The position numbers were made by a program, and so were the translations under genes. Below the pieces are notes generated by a model that was given only the letters and a program-made list of their open reading frames with translations, was not told the origin of the DNA and did not search any database. A stretch of 34,780 nt of DNA, taken from NCBI GenBank assembly GCA_016781105.1, contig JADDRA010000068.1:1-34780 (forward strand), read 5' to 3'. Positions 31,279-34,780 of this stretch are shown here, one piece after another; position 1 is the first letter of the stretch; the number at the start of each line of letters is the position of its first letter. Source of the stretch: Actinomycetota bacterium. GTDB taxonomy: Bacteria; Actinomycetota; Acidimicrobiia; Acidimicrobiales; CADCSY01.

Positions 31279-32430
31279 GTGGCGTCGATCCGCAAGAAGC
31301 CGAGTGGGGCGTGGGAGGCGCGCTATCGCGATGCCGCCGGCGTGATGCACGCTCGCACGTTCCCGACCAAGTCGGCTGCCAGCCGGTGGTCCAAGGAGAT
31401 GGAGACCGACCTCAGCCGGGGGGACTGGGTCGACCCCCGCATGGCCCGGACGACGTTCGGCGCGTGGGCGAAGGAGTACCTGGCCACGATCGTCCATCTC
31501 CGAGCCGTCACGCGCGGGGACTACGAGCGTCAGCTTCGGGTCCACATCCTGCCGGCCTTCCAGGACGCGGGGATCGCGCAGATTTCTCAGGTCGACGTCC
31601 GCCGCTTCATCGCGGAGCTGCGGGCCGCCGGGCTGGCGCCCAAGACGCTCCAGAAGATCCGGCTCGTGCTCCGCCAGGTGCTCGAGACGGCCAGGTCGTC
31701 TGGTGCCATCCGAGCCAACCCGTGTGACGGCGTCCGGATCCCGCGAGCCCAGCCGAAAGAACCGCTCTTCCTCACCGCCGGCGAGGTGGAGGCATTGGCC
31801 CAGGCAACCCGGCCGCCGTACGACGTACTGGTGAGGTTCGCTGCCGCCACCGGGCTGCGGCCGAGTGAGCTCTGCGGGCTTCGGGTCGGGCGCCTGAACC
31901 TGGACCGGGGCTCCGTCGAGGTCTCGGAGGCACTCACCGTCGTGGCCGGACGGACGGAGCTGGGCCCGATCAAGAACGGCGTGCGCCGCACCGTGCAGCT
32001 GTCGCGGTCGCTGTGTGACCAGCTCGGGCGACACCTGGCGGAGCGGGCACGTCAGGTCGGACGTCCGCTCCAGCCGGACGATTTCGTGTTCGTCGCTCCG
32101 GAGGGCGGCCCGCTCCGCCGGGACCTGCTGCACAAGCGCATCTTCCGGCCGGCTGTCGAGCTGGCTGGCCTCGCGCCCGGCCTGCGGGTCCACGACCTGC
32201 GCCACACCTGTGCGTCGCTACTGATCGGCCTCGGAGCCCACCCGAAGGTCATCCAGGAGTGGCTGGGTCACAAGTCGATCACGGTCACCATCGACGTCTA
32301 CGGCCACCTGTTCCCGTCGCTCAGCGAGGCCTTGGCCGAACGCCTCGACGAGGTTTTTCGCCAGGCCGACGTTCCGCCGGCGCCGCAGCCGTCAACTGTC
32401 ATCGACCTGAGCTCGGTACGGCGGACGTGA
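31279..32430 (+). CDS. Tyrosine site-specific integrase
   Basis: A 383-residue phage/ICE-type integrase. The N-terminal arm-binding domain is at 1-55 (IRKKPSGAWEARYRDAAGVM), the SAM-like core-binding domain at 58-145 (TTFGAWAKEYLATIV, VDVRRFIAELRAAGLAPKTL), and the catalytic domain follows. Catalytic residues: Arg194 (ATGLRPSELCGLR), Lys232 (PIKNGVRRTV), His305 and Arg308 (VHDLRHTCASLL), His331 (WLGHKSITVT) and nucleophile Tyr341 (DVYGHLFPS). GTG 31279 has AGGAGG 8 nt upstream. It would recombine the element with a chromosomal attachment site; the nearby tRNA-Pro is the obvious candidate, though no second copy of the tRNA 3' end was found in the window. Confidence 0.95.
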   Translation: MASIRKKPSGAWEARYRDAAGVMHARTFPTKSAASRWSKEMETDLSRGDWVDPRMARTTFGAWAKEYLATIVHLRAVTRGDYERQLRVHILPAFQDAGIAQISQVDVRRFIAELRAAGLAPKTLQKIRLVLRQVLETARSSGAIRANPCDGVRIPRAQPKEPLFLTAGEVEALAQATRPPYDVLVRFAAATGLRPSELCGLRVGRLNLDRGSVEVSEALTVVAGRTELGPIKNGVRRTVQLSRSLCDQLGRHLAERARQVGRPLQPDDFVFVAPEGGPLRRDLLHKRIFRPAVELAGLAPGLRVHDLRHTCASLLIGLGAHPKVIQEWLGHKSITVTIDVYGHLFPSLSEALAERLDEVFRQADVPPAPQPSTVIDLSSVRRT

Positions 32431-33260
32431 CGACCGGCCCAGCGGACCTGCGGTCTGGCGACCTGTTCGAGTGGGCCGTCCTGGCGGCAGGGGTGCGGGT
32501 GGAGCTCCAAGGCGACGGTCGAGCAGCTACGCCTGCCGCTCACGGACGCCAAGCGCATCGTCCACGAAGAGCACGGCGTGGTCGGACGTCCGCCAAGACG
32601 ACGACCGTTGGCACGACCAGCTGGCCGGCGACGTCGAGGTCGCTCAGGCCGGGCCCGAAGGCGGCCAGGAATAGTGCGCCTTGCGCAACGAGCACCGATC
32701 TGGATGTTCGGTCCGCTCGGGCGCTCGAGGGGTCGGGCAGCGAGCACGTCAAATACCCGGCAATAGGAGCGGCTTGACGCGTCGTCGTGGCCGGAGCCGA
32801 TCAGACCCGCGGCCATGGCTGAGATCAGCTCCGGCCGGGGCACCGTCATCGCTGTCGCCATCGCCGCCCGTACCTCTACGTCGGCGCCGGACCGCTTCTT
32901 TCATAGGCATCGCCAAGCCTTTCGTTTGTGCCATGGCCCCAGCAGCCAGCTCGGAAATCCGGTTGGGTCCCATAGCCGGCACTCGTACGAGGCTCCCGCC
33001 CGGCGACCCGCCGGCCAAACGCTGACGGGAGGCGCCCTGGGGCCGCACACGGGGCTCAGGGGCCGCACCGCTCCCGGGATCCCCCCGTCATCGCCCTCGC
33101 AGGCCCGGAGACTCGAAACGAAGGGCCACCCATCGCCCGTCAAGAAGTCCGGTCCTGCATCCCGGAGCTTGGTCCCATCCCTGGTCGACCGTGGGCCCGT
33201 GCCTAAGAGCGTGGACGACTGGTGGCGGCCCGAAAGCGCTGTTCGACGGGTCCCCTCCGC
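32431..33260. other. 830 bp without a convincing gene downstream of the integrase
   Basis: Both strands hold short GC-rich frames. Plus-strand pieces RQDDDRWHDQLAGDVEVAQA (stop near 32674) and ATVEQLRLPLTDAKRIVHEE lie in different frames; the minus strand reads AVLFVDDALGVRERQA and LVAQGALFLAAFGPGLSDLD. They may be decayed coding fragments, but no start, promoter or family supports them. No tRNA 3'-end duplicate was seen here. Confidence 0.4.
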
Positions 33261-33488
33261 TCATCCGCCGCGTCTCCGGCGTGAGAACATGACTGAGCCG
33301 ACCACGAATCCGACAACGCTGAGACCAATCAATGCCGCACCCAGGGCCCGGCTGGCAGCTCCCGACTCGAGAATCAAGAAGGCACCGACCAAGAGAGGTA
33401 GTGACATGGCGGGAAGAAACAGCCCCAGGAAGAGAACCCACTCAGCTCCAGAACTGACCAGTGGCTTCGGCCCTGTCCGTTTGCTCAT
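33261..33488 (-). CDS. Small two-helix membrane protein
   Basis: A 75-residue protein, not recognised as a named family. Two hydrophobic segments, WVLFLGLFLPAMSLPLLVGA (about 17-40) and LGAALIGLSVVGFVVGSVMF (about 49-68), are separated by a short loop and followed by the basic RRRRGG end, so N- and C-termini are probably both cytoplasmic. The ATG at 33488 has an AGGAGGAG sequence about 15 nt upstream. Located beyond the integrase, with no clear partner. Confidence 0.6.
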   Translation of the reverse strand: MSKRTGPKPLVSSGAEWVLFLGLFLPAMSLPLLVGAFLILESGAASRALGAALIGLSVVGFVVGSVMFSRRRRGG

Positions 33489-33700
33489 AGCCCTTGCACT
33501 CCTCCTCCTACGCCGAGGACCTCCTCGCCCGGGCCGCCATCCTCGGGTGAATGGACGTCGCTACCGGTGCCGTTTTCCCCTGCGGTTACCTGACAGGATT
33601 CCAGGCCGCCAAGGCCAGCGCGACCCCACTCGTTATCCCGGCAGCGGACGGGAGGGTCGCCTGAGGCCGCTGGCGACCCCTTCTCGGCCCAGCCGTCGTA

Positions 33701-34030
33701 TCACAAGCAAAAGATCAGGGTCGGCGCTGCGAGTAGTCCGGCGATCAGCACCGCGGCACCAAGCACCGGCAACGTCGGTGCCCTGCCTCGGCGGACCGCG
33801 ACGCGCATGTGGTCCGCCGAGAAGGCAACCACCACGGCCAGGTCAATTAGCCACAGCCACCGCGGCCCCGCGACGTCAACCGCTCCGCTGGCGAAGATGA
33901 CGGAAAGGACGATGGCGGCGATGGCGACACCGAGGATCGCGGTGTAGACGGCGGGGCGCTGTCGGAGCAGGAACGAGTGGAGCGGTTGGATGCCCGACTC
34001 GCGCTGCTCTGCGGCTGGTGAGGGAACCAT
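33701..34030 (-). CDS. Small three-helix membrane protein
   Basis: A 109-residue protein, unrecognised. Three hydrophobic segments are visible: AVYTAILGVAIAAIVLSVIF, LWLIDLAVVVAFSADHM and LPVLGAAVLIAGLLAAPTLI, the last ending at the C-terminus. A basic loop (RVAVRRGRAPT) lies between the second and third. ATG 34030 is chosen; a TTG at 34060 would add ten residues. It lies immediately downstream of the frameshifted AlbA_2 gene on the same strand and could have been part of its operon. Confidence 0.55.
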   Translation of the reverse strand: MVPSPAAEQRESGIQPLHSFLLRQRPAVYTAILGVAIAAIVLSVIFASGAVDVAGPRWLWLIDLAVVVAFSADHMRVAVRRGRAPTLPVLGAAVLIAGLLAAPTLIFCL

Positions 34031-34104
34031 GCACCAAGTATCGGCAGGAAGCTGCACCAACTGAAAGCCGAGAGAACGGGGAGCCGTACCGGTGCCGTTG
34101 CGGT

Positions 34105-34780
34105 GCGGTCGAGGAAGTGCCGCATCGGGATGTCGTCCCCTCGTCGGAAGAGCTCGACGGTCGCCGCGTCGCAGCGAGCCGGCGGTTCAGCGCCTGCTGA
34201 CGGACGCCGGCATGCGTGAGGTCATCTTCAGCGGCGGTGAGATCGGCAAGGTCCTCCCGTAGCTCGCTGCGCCACTGTTCCTTGCGGGCCGCGACCACCC
34301 GCTCCCAGATGTCGGCGATGTCTCCTTGGTTCCACCTCTCGCTTGATGTGCCGTGGCGGGCGTACACCTCGCCCTTCCGGAAGACAAACTTCTGCTTACC
34401 GCCGTCGTCGTGGATGCCGTCCTTCTCGAGGACGCAGAAGCCGTCAGATTTGGGGGCGACGTAGACGATCACGAACCGGCAGCCGTCGAGCTCATGAACG
34501 GCGGTCATGATCTGGAGCGGCTCCGGTAGCCACCTCAACAGCTTCGGCCGCAAGCGGGACTCGTCGTACAGTTGGCCCAGGTTCACCGACACACCCGGCG
34601 GAACGGGTCGGCCGTTGTCGTCGGCGCCGATCACGATGTAGCCGCCGCGGACCGCCATCGCCGCGACGTCCTTGGCCAGTTCGAGGCATGACCTCAGGTC
34701 GGTGATGTCGCACGCGGACTTGTAGTCGAGGGTCTCCGATTCGCCCGCTAGGCGGAGCAGGTGCGTAGCTGCTCAAGCGA
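34105..34780 (-). pseudogene. AlbA_2 (Schlafen-type) DNA-binding domain protein, frameshifted and running off the window
   Basis: Minus-strand reading gives an AlbA_2 domain: LLRLAGESETLDYKSACDIT, DLRSCLELAKDVAAMAVRGG, YIVIGADDNGRPVPPGVSVN, then FVIVYVAPKSDGFCVLEKDG and VFRKGEVYARHGTSSERWNQ. This domain occurs in putative regulators and in defence-related NTPases. Two frame changes are needed: near 34762, between SLEQLR and LLRLAGES, and near 34165, between QALNRRLAA and ATVELFRRGDDIPMRHFLDR. Both have the sign of one missing base. The true N-terminus is outside the window, and the C-terminal end given here is approximate. Confidence 0.6.

Noticed and set aside
33551-33664. 37-codon plus-strand ORF after YAEDLLARAAILG
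   Set aside because: There is no promoter, Shine-Dalgarno or family match; the length is compatible with chance in this composition.
26601-34780. A second attachment site (repeat of the tRNA-Pro 3' end)
   Set aside because: I found no copy of the T-arm and acceptor sequence to the right; CGAATCC near 33305 is too short to count.

Overview
The window looks like chromosomal DNA from a very GC-rich actinobacterium. Codon third positions are almost all G or C, GlnR-type nitrogen control sits beside two type I glutamine synthetases, and many genes have a TANNNT box 6-9 nt before the start codon, as expected for leaderless transcripts. The mix of genes (GlnR, SufR, SelA/SelB, paired ArsA-type ATPases, compact NfeD) would fit class Acidimicrobiia, but that placement is inference.

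Layout. 1-3685: nitrogen assimilation, with two divergent glutamine synthetases and a GlnR-like regulator directly after the second. 3652-6834 (minus): RidA, a compact 2Fe-2S/molybdopterin-type fusion, and an LtrA-type membrane protein broken by four frameshifts. 6890-7777: a lipoprotein with a thioredoxin-like CxxxxC site, followed by a block of nested hairpins. 7988-10390: iron-sulfur biogenesis (A-type carrier, SufR-like repressor, Mrp ATPase) around a 41-bp divergent promoter. 10400-14031 (minus): an ABC/FtsX-type exporter pair. 14115-18195: a small unknown protein, FxsA, a membrane-anchored trypsin-fold protein that appears to have lost its catalytic residues, and a class A penicillin-binding protein with an acidic repetitive tail. 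18291-22174: selenocysteine machinery (selA, selB), separated by an HNH endonuclease remnant and tandem repeats that run into the selB start. 22184-25658: an NfeD-like membrane protein divergent from two coupled ArsA/GET3-type ATPases. 25705-26588: STAS protein divergent from a lone receiver protein. 26601-26678: tRNA-Pro(CGG).

Downstream of the tRNA gene the window becomes accessory. It holds a DUF433-type antitoxin and a PIN-like toxin whose only well-placed start is ACG, a candidate transfer origin, a MobF relaxase-helicase, a frameshifted excisionase-like gene and a tyrosine integrase. This fits an integrative mobilizable element: no coupling protein or type IV secretion gene is visible. 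The last 2.3 kb holds about 830 bp without a convincing gene, two small membrane proteins and a frameshifted AlbA_2-type protein that runs off the window.

Cross-cutting observations: seven apparent frameshifts in three well-supported genes (plus one more at the window edge) all have the sign of a one-base loss; two protease-fold proteins lack expected catalytic residues; and about ten genes carry a TANNNT box abutting the start codon.
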